From Planctomycetota bacterium (GTDB taxonomy: Bacteria > Planctomycetota > PLA2), in the NCBI GenBank assembly GCA_021776785.1, contig JAJFFF010000011.1:1-64000 (forward strand): DNA of 64,000 nt. Reading direction: 5' to 3'. Below the pieces are notes generated by a model. The model was not told the origin of the DNA. It ran no database searches and saw nothing but the letters and a program-made list of their open reading frames with translations. A program made the position numbers and the translations under genes. How positions within the stretch are numbered: the first letter of the stretch is position 1; the number at the start of each line of letters is the position of its first letter. Positions 42,885 to 51,106 of the stretch are shown here, piece by piece.

Positions 42885-44248
42885 ACGCCGAGGATCGCAT
42901 TCTTGATCTTGCGCTGCGCGAGGTCCTCGGCGACGAATCGCCGCCCGACCTTCAACGGCGCATTATGCACGCCGCGCAGCGCCCCCGCGTTCTGCGCGGA
43001 GGACGCCCGGCGCGCCGGCGCGTCGCTGCCATGGCCTGCGTAGCGGCGCTCGTGATTGTCGTTTGGGGTCTCTGGCCTCGCGGCGACGAGCAAGCACTCG
43101 CCGCGTGGCCGCGAGATGGGGAAACAGGACGTACGCTCAAGGTTCCCACCACCATCGACGGCCCACGCCGTATCGTGTTTGCGGAAGCCACGACAACCAT
43201 CGCTGCCAACACGCGCGTTCGAATCCGCGCCCGCGGAGTCGAACTCGAATATGGACGTCTCCACGTAACCGGGCCGTTGAGCGTGAACGCGGGCCCTCAC
43301 GTTATCGAGTTTCGGAAGTTGAGCGCCGGCGCCGTTTCGCGCGATGAGTCCGCCGTCGTCGTCGCGATTGATACCGGTTCATCGCTGGTCAACGACGAGC
43401 AGCAAGTAGCGAGCGGCGAGGATCTGAGACTGGCACTTCGTGAGCCGTCAAACAACGAGCCGTCACACAAGCCTCCGGTTCCTCCGGCGCTTGCGCCGTC
43501 CACCAAAGAAAATCTGGAACGCATGCTGAGCACTCTCGGGAACATAGGCGTAACTCCAGAGTCCGCGATGGAAGCTGAAAAGGCCGCCTCCGAGCTCACT
43601 TTCATGCTCCGCTCCAACGCCGCGGCGCGCTTGCATGCGCGCCCCACCCTTCACGCGTTGCTGCAACGCAAGAACGCCGCGCTGGACCTGCACTGCTACA
43701 CGCTCCTCGCGTTCGACGAGTCAAGCCAGACGTTCGTCGCCGAGGCGATGCCCGACCATGCGGCTCAATTCACCCTCGACACGATACTTTTCCTTGCCGA
43801 GGCCAACATGAGGAGCGCCGTCGAAGAGCTCAAGCGGCGGCTCGCAGCCCAGCCACGCCAACTCCTGTCCGTGCGCCCGGCAATCTACTTCGCCATGCGC
43901 GGCGACGCGCGCGGACGAGCCACGCTTGAGTGGTTTTTGCGCAGCCGGTTGATGGCCACCGCCACCGATCTCTACGTCGCGGCGGGCGCGTCCCTTCGCG
44001 TGCTCGGCGAACCCGGTTGGCAGTCCGCGGTGGGATACACCCGTCGTCAGATGGAGCGACACTTGGCGCGCGATCAAACAACGGCCGCCATTCGACGCGT
44101 ACTTGTCCTCGACTACTTCGGACGTGCGGGCACGGCACGGATCGCATACTTGTCGGCGCAGCTCCAAGATCACGTTCAGCAGCACGAAGCCGAGCTGGAC
44201 ACCCCCCTAAGAATTCGCGCGCGACTCGCAACGATCGAAAAACGATGA
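42881..44248 (+). CDS. Membrane protein paired with the ECF sigma factor, candidate anti-sigma
   Basis: The protein has 455 residues. The N-terminal ~45 residues (EDRILDLALREVLGDESPPDL) are the short cytoplasmic part that begins many planctomycete sigma-associated proteins. One membrane span follows (~50-67: VAAMACVAALVIVVWGL), then a FecR-like beta domain (RIRARGVELEYGRLHVTGPL) and a long helical C-terminal region with HEAT-like repeats (LKRRLAAQPRQLLSVRPAIY). The start codon overlaps the sigma stop. The arrangement suggests control of the sigma factor by an extracytoplasmic signal. A canonical anti-sigma zinc motif (HxxxCxxC) is absent. Confidence 0.75.
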   Translation: MNAEDRILDLALREVLGDESPPDLQRRIMHAAQRPRVLRGGRPARRRVAAMACVAALVIVVWGLWPRGDEQALAAWPRDGETGRTLKVPTTIDGPRRIVFAEATTTIAANTRVRIRARGVELEYGRLHVTGPLSVNAGPHVIEFRKLSAGAVSRDESAVVVAIDTGSSLVNDEQQVASGEDLRLALREPSNNEPSHKPPVPPALAPSTKENLERMLSTLGNIGVTPESAMEAEKAASELTFMLRSNAAARLHARPTLHALLQRKNAALDLHCYTLLAFDESSQTFVAEAMPDHAAQFTLDTILFLAEANMRSAVEELKRRLAAQPRQLLSVRPAIYFAMRGDARGRATLEWFLRSRLMATATDLYVAAGASLRVLGEPGWQSAVGYTRRQMERHLARDQTTAAIRRVLVLDYFGRAGTARIAYLSAQLQDHVQQHEAELDTPLRIRARLATIEKR

Positions 44249-44294
44249 ACCCTTTGCGGCCACACTTGCATTGTGACTTCGAAAGGAGAACACA

Positions 44295-45185
44295 ATGGTT
44301 CTTAGATTAACGCTCGCACTTTTCCTAGCCGCATGGGTCTCTGCTGGAGAACCCGCAACTCAAGAACGAGTCGAGTCGCTCGTAACGACGCTCTGTATTT
44401 CGGAGGCGGACTTCGACATGACATCCCAGGACGGGACGGACCGATACAAAGCGGCCGCGATACGGGCCGAAATGGCAACCGATCTGCTCACGACGATCCT
44501 CACCAAACAACCGCGTGCGTGGCGGTGGGCGCGCGCGAGCCTCCAGCGGCTACCGCGCGGGAAGTCGCGCCACGATCAAAAAACACGCATGGTTGAAGTT
44601 CTTTCGCTCGACGCCGATCCGAGTTCGCGCGTGCTTCTCACCGCCGAGTTGAAACGAAATGCCAAGCAATTTCCGTCCAAGGCGCTCATTCGTTTGGATC
44701 GCCACGGGGTGAAAGAGGCGCGCACAAGACTCATCCAAGTGGTCAACGAGAAACCGGGCTTCGGCAATCTCCAGGCGGCCATTCACTTGGGTCTAGCCGG
44801 ATGTAAGGCGTCACGCCCCGTCCTAACTTGGGCGCGGGACAAGAGTGCCGTCATGCACCGCTTCACAAGCGACGCTTATGGCACCGCACTCGCACTCCGC
44901 CGGCTCGGAGACGCTTCGTCCTGGAAGGATCTGCGTAGCCGCGCCGGACGCGCGGTGGCGGCGTACCTCAAAAAAGATAACTTCGAGACGGCGCGGTGGT
45001 ATGCGATTCAATTGGAGTTCTATGTTGGCCTGACGAAAGCGAAGGACGACATCGATGTATTGGCGCTCAATCAAGCGTGCACAAGCTACGTCGTGGCGCG
45101 TATGTCCGAAATCGATTCGATGGAAGATCTGCACCGACTGCTACAAGCCTGCGCACCTGAAGACACAAGCGTGCCCCACCGTTAG
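44295..45185 (+). CDS. Secreted helical-repeat protein
   Basis: The protein has 296 residues. AAAGGAG precedes the ATG at 44295. MVLRLTLALFLAAWVSAGEP is a signal peptide. The mature protein is helical with irregular HEAT-like pairs (VLLTAELKRNAKQFPSKALI, AAIHLGLAGCKASRPVLTWA, TALALRRLGDASSWKDLRS). No family was recognised. It follows the sigma/membrane-partner operon by 46 bp on the same strand and may be a target or third member of that unit. Two overlapping hairpins lie just after its stop. Confidence 0.65.
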   Translation: MVLRLTLALFLAAWVSAGEPATQERVESLVTTLCISEADFDMTSQDGTDRYKAAAIRAEMATDLLTTILTKQPRAWRWARASLQRLPRGKSRHDQKTRMVEVLSLDADPSSRVLLTAELKRNAKQFPSKALIRLDRHGVKEARTRLIQVVNEKPGFGNLQAAIHLGLAGCKASRPVLTWARDKSAVMHRFTSDAYGTALALRRLGDASSWKDLRSRAGRAVAAYLKKDNFETARWYAIQLEFYVGLTKAKDDIDVLALNQACTSYVVARMSEIDSMEDLHRLLQACAPEDTSVPHR

Positions 45186-45192
45186 TCGCTCG

Positions 45193-45235
45193 GCGCGGGT
45201 CCAACGTCTTTGGACGCCTACGTTTGGGCCCGCGC
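45193..45235 (+). terminator. Overlapping alternative hairpins after the secreted-protein gene
   Basis: GCGCGGGTCCAA (45193-45204) can pair with TTGGGCCCGCGC (45224-45235), 12 bp with one G-U pair. Alternatively GTCCAA (45199-45204) pairs with TTGGAC (45210-45215). The two forms share bases and exclude each other. It begins 8 nt past a stop codon and lies 110 nt before the TPP-enzyme gene. There is no U-tract, so it may be a factor-dependent terminator or an attenuator-like switch. Confidence 0.45.
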
Positions 45236-45346
45236 TCCCTACTCCGCACGTTTTCGGGTAACCACGGGCGGAACCAGCGCATCCAAGACGCGTCTGTCGA
45301 ATCTGCGTTGCGCTCCCGGCAGCAGCGCGCTATACGGGATGTTGCC

Positions 45347-46987
45347 ATGAAAGCGTCTGACTTACTCATCCAAGCCTTGGAGCAAGAAGGCGTAACCGCC
45401 ATCTATGGCATCCCCGGCGAAGAGAACCTCGATTTTCTTGATTCACTCTCACGTTCCAAGATCCAACTTGTCCTGACACGCCATGAACAAGCGGCGGGCT
45501 TCATGGCGGCGACGTATGGACGGCTCACAGGGAAGACCGGCGTCTGTTTATCCACGCTTGGGCCCGGCGCGACCAACCTCGTAACCGCAGCGGCGTACGC
45601 ACAGCTCGGCGGCATGCCGATGTTGATGATCACGGGACAAAAACCCGTGCGGCGGAGCAAGCAAGGCCAGTTTCAAATCATCGACGTCATCGACATGATG
45701 AAGCCGATCACGAAGTACACGCATCAGATCGTGAGCGCCGACAATATCCCGTCGCGGCTGCGCGAAGCCTTTCGTTTAGCCGAGGAAGAGAAACCCGGCG
45801 CCGTGCACCTCGAGCTACCCGAAGACATTGCCGCCGAGCACTCCGACGCCGTGCCGTTCACGCCGAGCGTCGCGCGGCGTCCGGTCGTCGAACGCAAAGC
45901 GATTCGTCACGCCACACAACTCTTGACGGACGCCAAGCATCCGGTCCTCGTGATCGGCGCCGGCGCCAACCGCAAGCGCACGGCGAAGATGCTCACGTCG
46001 TTTGTGGACAAACAAGGCATCCCGTTTATCACGACGCAGATGGGCAAGGGCGTGATCGACGAGCGCCACCCCCTGTTCCTCGGCAACGCGACGATCTCGG
46101 ACGGTGATTTCATCCACCGCGCCATCGAATCGTCCGACCTGATCGTGAACGTCGGCCACGACGTTGTCGAGAAGCCGCCGTTCATGATGCAACCCGGCGG
46201 CACCAAGGTCATTCACGTGAACTTCAATACAGCGGCAGTGGACCCCGTCTATTTTCCGCAAGTCGAGATGATTGGCGACATCGCCAACGGCATTTGGCAG
46301 CTCAGCGAGGCGTTGGAGCCGCAACCGACGTGGGACTTTTCGTATTTCATGCAAGCGAAGCAAGCCATGGACGCACACATGGTCGAGGGGGCCGACGACG
46401 CGCGCTTCCCGATGATTCCTCAGCGCGTGGTGGCCGACGTTCGCGCCGTGATGCCCGACGACGGAATCATTGCGCTCGACAACGGCGTCTACAAGATCTG
46501 GTTTGCGCGCAACTACCGCGCGCACTCCCCCAACACGGTGCTGCTCGACAATGCGCTCGCGACTATGGGCGCGGGATTGCCGTCCGCGATGGCCGCCAAA
46601 ATCGTCTACCCAGACCGGCGCGTCATGGCGATCTGCGGCGACGGCGGATTCATGATGAACTCCCAGGAACTCGAAACGGCCGTCCGCATCGGGCTCGATT
46701 TAGTCGTGTTGATTCTGAACGACAACGCGTACGGCATGATCAAGTGGAAGCAAGCCCACATGAACTTTGAAAACTACGGGCTCGACTTCAAGAACCCGTG
46801 TTTTGTGAAGTACGCCGAGGCGTACGGTGCGCACGGGCATCGCTTGGAAGCCGCCGAACCGTTCGCGCCGCTCCTGGAACGCTGCTTTGAGCAGGGCGGC
46901 GTGCACCTCATCGACGCGCCGGTTGACTATGGCGACAACGATCGCATCCTCAACCGCGAACTCCCCCAAAAAAGCGCGAGGATCTAA
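45347..46987 (+). CDS. Acetolactate-synthase-like thiamine diphosphate enzyme
   Basis: The protein has 546 residues from ATG 45347. The N-terminal TPP domain has the catalytic Glu in YGIPGEENLDFLDSL and RHEQAAGFMAATYGRLTGK. The central domain is HPVLVIGAGANRKRTAKML. The C-terminal TPP/Mg motif is CGDGGFMMNSQELETAVRIG with the Asn in LNDNAYGMIKWKQ. It resembles catabolic or stand-alone large subunits. No regulatory subunit gene is present. It is followed 3 bp later by an aldehyde dehydrogenase gene, a pairing that suggests a catabolic pathway where a carbonyl product is oxidised, so the exact reaction may differ from acetolactate synthesis. Confidence 0.88.
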   Translation: MKASDLLIQALEQEGVTAIYGIPGEENLDFLDSLSRSKIQLVLTRHEQAAGFMAATYGRLTGKTGVCLSTLGPGATNLVTAAAYAQLGGMPMLMITGQKPVRRSKQGQFQIIDVIDMMKPITKYTHQIVSADNIPSRLREAFRLAEEEKPGAVHLELPEDIAAEHSDAVPFTPSVARRPVVERKAIRHATQLLTDAKHPVLVIGAGANRKRTAKMLTSFVDKQGIPFITTQMGKGVIDERHPLFLGNATISDGDFIHRAIESSDLIVNVGHDVVEKPPFMMQPGGTKVIHVNFNTAAVDPVYFPQVEMIGDIANGIWQLSEALEPQPTWDFSYFMQAKQAMDAHMVEGADDARFPMIPQRVVADVRAVMPDDGIIALDNGVYKIWFARNYRAHSPNTVLLDNALATMGAGLPSAMAAKIVYPDRRVMAICGDGGFMMNSQELETAVRIGLDLVVLILNDNAYGMIKWKQAHMNFENYGLDFKNPCFVKYAEAYGAHGHRLEAAEPFAPLLERCFEQGGVHLIDAPVDYGDNDRILNRELPQKSARI

Positions 46988-46990
46988 CCG

Positions 46991-48418
46991 ATGTTAAACG
47001 ACGTCTACCCGTTCTATCTCGCCAACAAACCGCAGCAGCCGAACACCGATCTCGCCGTCGTCGACAAATTCACCGGCGAAGTGGCGACGCGCGTGGCGAT
47101 GGCGGACCCCGAGACCATTGCGGTGGGCATCGCCGCCGCCGCGGCCGCTGCCGAACCGATGGCGCAACTTGCTCCGTACGAACGACAAGCGGTACTCAAC
47201 CACTGCGTCGCGCGCTTTACGGAGCGCGCCGAGGAGCTTGCGTTGGCGTTGTGCGTCGAAGCGGGCAAACCGATCAAGGACAGTCGCGGCGAAGTTGGGC
47301 GGCTGATCGATACGTTCCGCATCGCCGCGGAAGAATCCGTTCGCATGAACGGCGAGGTGCAAAACTTAGAGATCACAGAGCGCGCCAAGGGGTACCGCGG
47401 CATGTTCAAGCGCGTGCCGATTGGGCCGTGCTCGTTTATTTCACCGTTTAACTTCCCGCTCAATCTGGCCGCGCACAAAGTGGCGCCCGCGATCGCAGTC
47501 GGTTGTCCGTTCGTGCTGAAACCGGCGAGCCTGACGCCGATCGGCGCGATCATCATCGGCGAAGTACTCGCGGAAACCGATCTGCCCGAAGGCGCGTTTT
47601 CCATTCTTCCGTGCCGCCGCGACGGCGCGGATCTGTTCACGACCGACGAACGACTCAAGCTGCTGAGCTTTACCGGATCACCCGGGGTGGGTTGGGCGCT
47701 CAAAGCCAAGGCCGGCAAAAAACCCGTGATCTTAGAACTCGGCGGCAACGCGGCGTGCATCGTGGATGCGGACGCGGACTTAAAAGACGCGACCGAGCGA
47801 CTCGTGTTCGGGGCGTTTTATCAAAGCGGGCAGAGCTGCATTGGCGTCCAGCGCATCTTCGTTCACAGCAACGTGTACGACGATCTCAAGGCGCGCCTGG
47901 TCGAAGCGACACGCGCACTGAAATCGGGGGACCCAAAAGACGAGTCGGTGTTTATCGGCCCCATGATTTCCGAGAAAGAGGCCACGCGACTGTCCGACTG
48001 GATCGCAAAAGCCGAAGCAGCCGGCGGCTCGGTGTTGTGCGGCGGCACACGCGACGGCGCGATTTTGGAAGCGACGCTTCTCGAAAACGTGCCGCCCGAG
48101 CAGCCGATCTGCGCGGAAGAAGCGTTTGGTCCGGTGGCGGTCCTGTGTAAGTTCGACGACTTCGACGAGGCGCTCGACCGCGTCAACGATTCCCAGTTTG
48201 GTCTTCAAGCGGGCATCTTCACGCGCGATCTCTACAAAGCGATGCGCGCGTGGGACAAGCTGGACGTCGGCGGGGTCGTGATCGGCGACGTGCCGAGTTG
48301 GCGCGTGGACAACATGCCATATGGCGGCGTCAAAGATAGCGGGCTCGGCCGCGAGGGCATCCGGTTCGCGATGGACGACATGACGGAGATTCGCAACCTC
48401 GTGATTCGCACGCCGTAG
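46991..48418 (+). CDS. NAD(P)-dependent aldehyde dehydrogenase
   Basis: The protein has 475 residues. It has the ALDH fold with the catalytic Cys in FYQSGQSCIGVQRIF, general-base Glu in VILELGGNAACIV, cofactor site SPFNFPLNLAAHKVAPAI and FTGSPGVGWALK, and C-terminal EEAFGPVAVL and MPYGGVKDSGLGREG. The SGQSCIGVQR motif is frequent in lactaldehyde, phosphonoacetaldehyde and sulfoacetaldehyde-type branches. It starts 3 bp after the TPP enzyme stop, so the two are one operon. The substrate is probably an aldehyde made or used by that enzyme, but it is not determined. Confidence 0.92.
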   Translation: MLNDVYPFYLANKPQQPNTDLAVVDKFTGEVATRVAMADPETIAVGIAAAAAAAEPMAQLAPYERQAVLNHCVARFTERAEELALALCVEAGKPIKDSRGEVGRLIDTFRIAAEESVRMNGEVQNLEITERAKGYRGMFKRVPIGPCSFISPFNFPLNLAAHKVAPAIAVGCPFVLKPASLTPIGAIIIGEVLAETDLPEGAFSILPCRRDGADLFTTDERLKLLSFTGSPGVGWALKAKAGKKPVILELGGNAACIVDADADLKDATERLVFGAFYQSGQSCIGVQRIFVHSNVYDDLKARLVEATRALKSGDPKDESVFIGPMISEKEATRLSDWIAKAEAAGGSVLCGGTRDGAILEATLLENVPPEQPICAEEAFGPVAVLCKFDDFDEALDRVNDSQFGLQAGIFTRDLYKAMRAWDKLDVGGVVIGDVPSWRVDNMPYGGVKDSGLGREGIRFAMDDMTEIRNLVIRTP

Positions 48419-48503
48419 CGAACGCCACCACCACGGCGTCCCGGACAACCAAGCACCTTACGATTCGTAAGCGGCGGCTAAGCTCGACGTGGAGAGTGTG
48501 GCG

Positions 48504-49247
48504 ATGCCGGAGCTACCGCCGATGACGCTTGAGGAGCGTCTCAAGACCACGCTGATTCCGGCATCGCTCTACATTCGGTACCGTGCGGCCAAAGAAAAGC
48601 GGAGCGGCGAAGCGGAGATTCACATTCTCGGATGGCTTGCGGATTCCGCGCGCATCAGTCTTGATATCGGCGCAAACAAAGGCGTGTATGCGTGGATGCT
48701 GCGTAACGTTTCGCGCCAAGTGATTGGGTTTGAGCCGCATCCGACGATGTTTCGCTATCTGCAGCGGCTGGAGAGCAAAAACATTCGCGCGTTGCCTTAC
48801 GCGCTGTCCAACGAGAACGGCTACGCCACGTTGTCCGCGCCCAAAACGCGGCGCGGATTTACAACGCAGGGCGCAAGCCTTCGCGCCGACAAAGCCACCG
48901 CGGACGCGCTCTCGATGCGCGTCGAGACCCGCCGCCTCGACGACTTAGATATCGCGCCGGTCGGCTTCATGAAGATCGACGTCGAAGGCTTCGAGCAAGA
49001 AGTGCTCGACGGAGCGAGCGAAACGTTAAAACGTGATCGCCCGACGCTTCTGATCGAACTCGAAGAGACCCACACTCACCAACCGATCGAAGCGTCGATC
49101 GAGCAGGTCGAAAAGAGGGGCTACCGCGCCCACTTCCTGCGCGGCGGCGTCCTGCAGTCCATCGAGCGGTTCGATCCAATCTCGCACCATCGCGAAGCAA
49201 AGGGCCGGCCCGGCTACGTTTACAACTTCATTTTCTTGCCGACGTAG
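48504..49247 (+). CDS. FkbM-family SAM-dependent methyltransferase
   Basis: The protein has 247 residues from ATG 48504 (GGAGAG upstream, GTG 48489 also open). Motif I is ISLDIGANKGVYAWMLRNV, motif II is VIGFEPHPTMFRYLQRL, and the acceptor motif VGFMKIDVEGFEQEVLDG is the canonical FkbM form. It O-methylates sugars or related hydroxyls. It stands alone between the aldehyde dehydrogenase and the M48 protease, with no glycosyltransferase genes nearby. Compare the divergent copy at 21214. Confidence 0.88.
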   Translation: MPELPPMTLEERLKTTLIPASLYIRYRAAKEKRSGEAEIHILGWLADSARISLDIGANKGVYAWMLRNVSRQVIGFEPHPTMFRYLQRLESKNIRALPYALSNENGYATLSAPKTRRGFTTQGASLRADKATADALSMRVETRRLDDLDIAPVGFMKIDVEGFEQEVLDGASETLKRDRPTLLIELEETHTHQPIEASIEQVEKRGYRAHFLRGGVLQSIERFDPISHHREAKGRPGYVYNFIFLPT

Positions 49248-49313
49248 CTGCCGCGCGGAACCGCGCCCCAGCGACACGTTAAGTTGCGCACCGAAAATCA
49301 CCGAAAGCAGTGC

Positions 49314-50474
49314 ATGCGCGCGGGTTTTTTGACGCACCTGGTCCGGAATCGGCGGAAGCTTTGGTTGCTTTTAGCGCTCGTGTTCGGGATCACGGCAGGA
49401 GCAGGCTTCTTGGTGGGCCAATCGCTCGAACGCATGTGGGAACCGCCGGCATATTCCGACGCCGATGGCGTGGCGGGCCGATCGTCTTCTGGATATCCGC
49501 GCCAATGCGCGGCGGCGCTGCTCGCGTTGGCCGCGACCTGCTATCTGCGGATACGGCGACACGAAGCGCGGCGCACACTCTCGCTCTTAGGCGTAACGCA
49601 CCCGCGAGATACGAAACTTCAAAACATCGCCGCGGAGCTCGCCCTGGCTGCCGGCATGAAGCCGCCGGAGATGTTCGTCATAGAGGACGCGTCTCGGAAC
49701 GCATTCGCATGCGGTGCACGTGGACTGCGTGCGATCGTCGTTACGCGCGGTCTCTTAGACGGCCTCGACCGCGACGAGCTGCAAGGCGTGATCGCGCACG
49801 AGTTCACCCACATCCGGCACGGCGACACGGAACTCACAACGATCGTCAACGGGATGGCGCGGGTGTGCGCGATGACCGCGGCGCTCGCGCTCGGACCGCT
49901 TGCGTCGATTCGAAGTCTCAGCGCAGGCTTGACCGCCCGGCGGCGACGTGTGCGTACGTTGGTGGGAACCAGCGCGGTCATACTGGCCGTCATCTTGATT
50001 TTCCCGCGCGTGTTTCAACTCCTTCCGCTCCTTGTGCTGGTGTTGGCGCTACGCGAGTTGTGGAGGCTCAACAACGTCCCCCGCGCGACGGCGCCCAACC
50101 CGAAGCCGACCATGTTCATGGTGCCGGTCGGCGTCGTTTTGGGCCCCGCTATTCTGATCCTGGGCGTTTTGTATCCGTGCCTGCTCTTGATGATGCGGTT
50201 GTCCATCTCGCGTCACCAAGAATTCGCGGCCGACGCAGGCGCCGTCGAGTTGACGCGCCAGCCGGACGCTTTGGCGAACGCCCTGCGCAAGCTCCAAGAC
50301 GGCCCCCACACGCCGAGTCTCTCGGACATCCCGGCGATGACGACGGCACCGGCCGGCAACCGTTTTTTCGCGACGCTGCCCACACTAGACGAGCGCATCG
50401 ACCGGCTCGTCGACATGGGCGCGAGACCAATCGACCCGGCCGCGCGCGAGCGCGCAACCGTCCCCGCGTCGTAG
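49314..50474 (+). CDS. M48 family membrane metalloprotease
   Basis: The protein is about 386 residues from ATG 49314 (a longer start at 49284 is possible). Four membrane segments are seen: LWLLLALVFGITAGAGFLVG, QCAAALLALAATCYL, SAVILAVILIFPRVF and VLGPAILILGVLYPCLLLM. The zinc motif HEFTH is at ~152-156 and the third ligand Glu is in HQEFAADAGAVELT. It resembles HtpX/Ste24-type enzymes that degrade or mature membrane proteins. Neighbours are an FkbM methyltransferase and an ECF sigma factor starting 41 bp later, so co-transcription with the sigma gene is possible. Confidence 0.88.
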   Translation: MRAGFLTHLVRNRRKLWLLLALVFGITAGAGFLVGQSLERMWEPPAYSDADGVAGRSSSGYPRQCAAALLALAATCYLRIRRHEARRTLSLLGVTHPRDTKLQNIAAELALAAGMKPPEMFVIEDASRNAFACGARGLRAIVVTRGLLDGLDRDELQGVIAHEFTHIRHGDTELTTIVNGMARVCAMTAALALGPLASIRSLSAGLTARRRRVRTLVGTSAVILAVILIFPRVFQLLPLLVLVLALRELWRLNNVPRATAPNPKPTMFMVPVGVVLGPAILILGVLYPCLLLMMRLSISRHQEFAADAGAVELTRQPDALANALRKLQDGPHTPSLSDIPAMTTAPAGNRFFATLPTLDERIDRLVDMGARPIDPAARERATVPAS

Positions 50475-50515
50475 GGCAATCGACACGGGGTCGAACGATC
50501 CGCTAGGATCGGGTT

Positions 50516-51106
50516 GTGGACGAAACAACGGTTAGCGAGCGCGTTTCCGCTCTCGTCGTGCGGTGGCACGCCGGCGAGGAGACGGCGCGCGAAGAGCTCA
50601 TGGAGGTGGCGCGGGACCGGCTCTATGCGCTTACGCATCGCATGCTTCGTGGATTTCCGCGCGTGCGTGCGATGGAAGAGACCGACGACGTCGTTCAAAA
50701 CGCCACGTTGCGGCTGTGGAAATCGCTGTCGGATGTGCAACCGGCCAACGCGCGCGAGTTTTTCGGACTTTCCACGACCCAGATTCGGCGCGAACTGCTC
50801 GATCTGAGTCGTCACCACTTTGGACGCAAGGGCGAGCGTGGCGTCCCCGCCGAAGCGCCGTCGCACGTCGGCGCGTCGCACACACTCGACCCGTCACGCG
50901 TGGCGGTTTGGACCGAGTTTCACGAAGCGGTGGCTGCGCTCCCCGACGATGAAAACGAAGTCGTGAGTTTGCTCTGGTACCAAGAGCTCACGCAACCGGA
51001 AGCCGCGGAGATAGTCGGCGTAGACCCGAGCACGATCAAGCGGCGATGGCGCGCAGCGCGGCGCAAGCTAGCGCGGACCCTGGGGGGCTCCTTGCCAGAC
51101 GCCTAA
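50516..51106 (+). CDS. ECF sigma factor
   Basis: The protein has 196 residues and starts at GTG 50516. Region 2 is DRLYALTHRMLRGFPRVRAM, EETDDVVQNATLRLWKSL; region 4 is LPDDENEVVSLLWYQELTQ, PEAAEIVGVDPSTIKRRWRA. The GWxxHTTQ-type blocks of TIGR02999 are missing. The 3' end overlaps the 3' end of the large kinase gene by 39 bp in convergent orientation, so the two cannot be co-transcribed, unlike the other sigma-kinase pairs here, although they may still be functional partners. Confidence 0.88.
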   Translation: MDETTVSERVSALVVRWHAGEETAREELMEVARDRLYALTHRMLRGFPRVRAMEETDDVVQNATLRLWKSLSDVQPANAREFFGLSTTQIRRELLDLSRHHFGRKGERGVPAEAPSHVGASHTLDPSRVAVWTEFHEAVAALPDDENEVVSLLWYQELTQPEAAEIVGVDPSTIKRRWRAARRKLARTLGGSLPDA

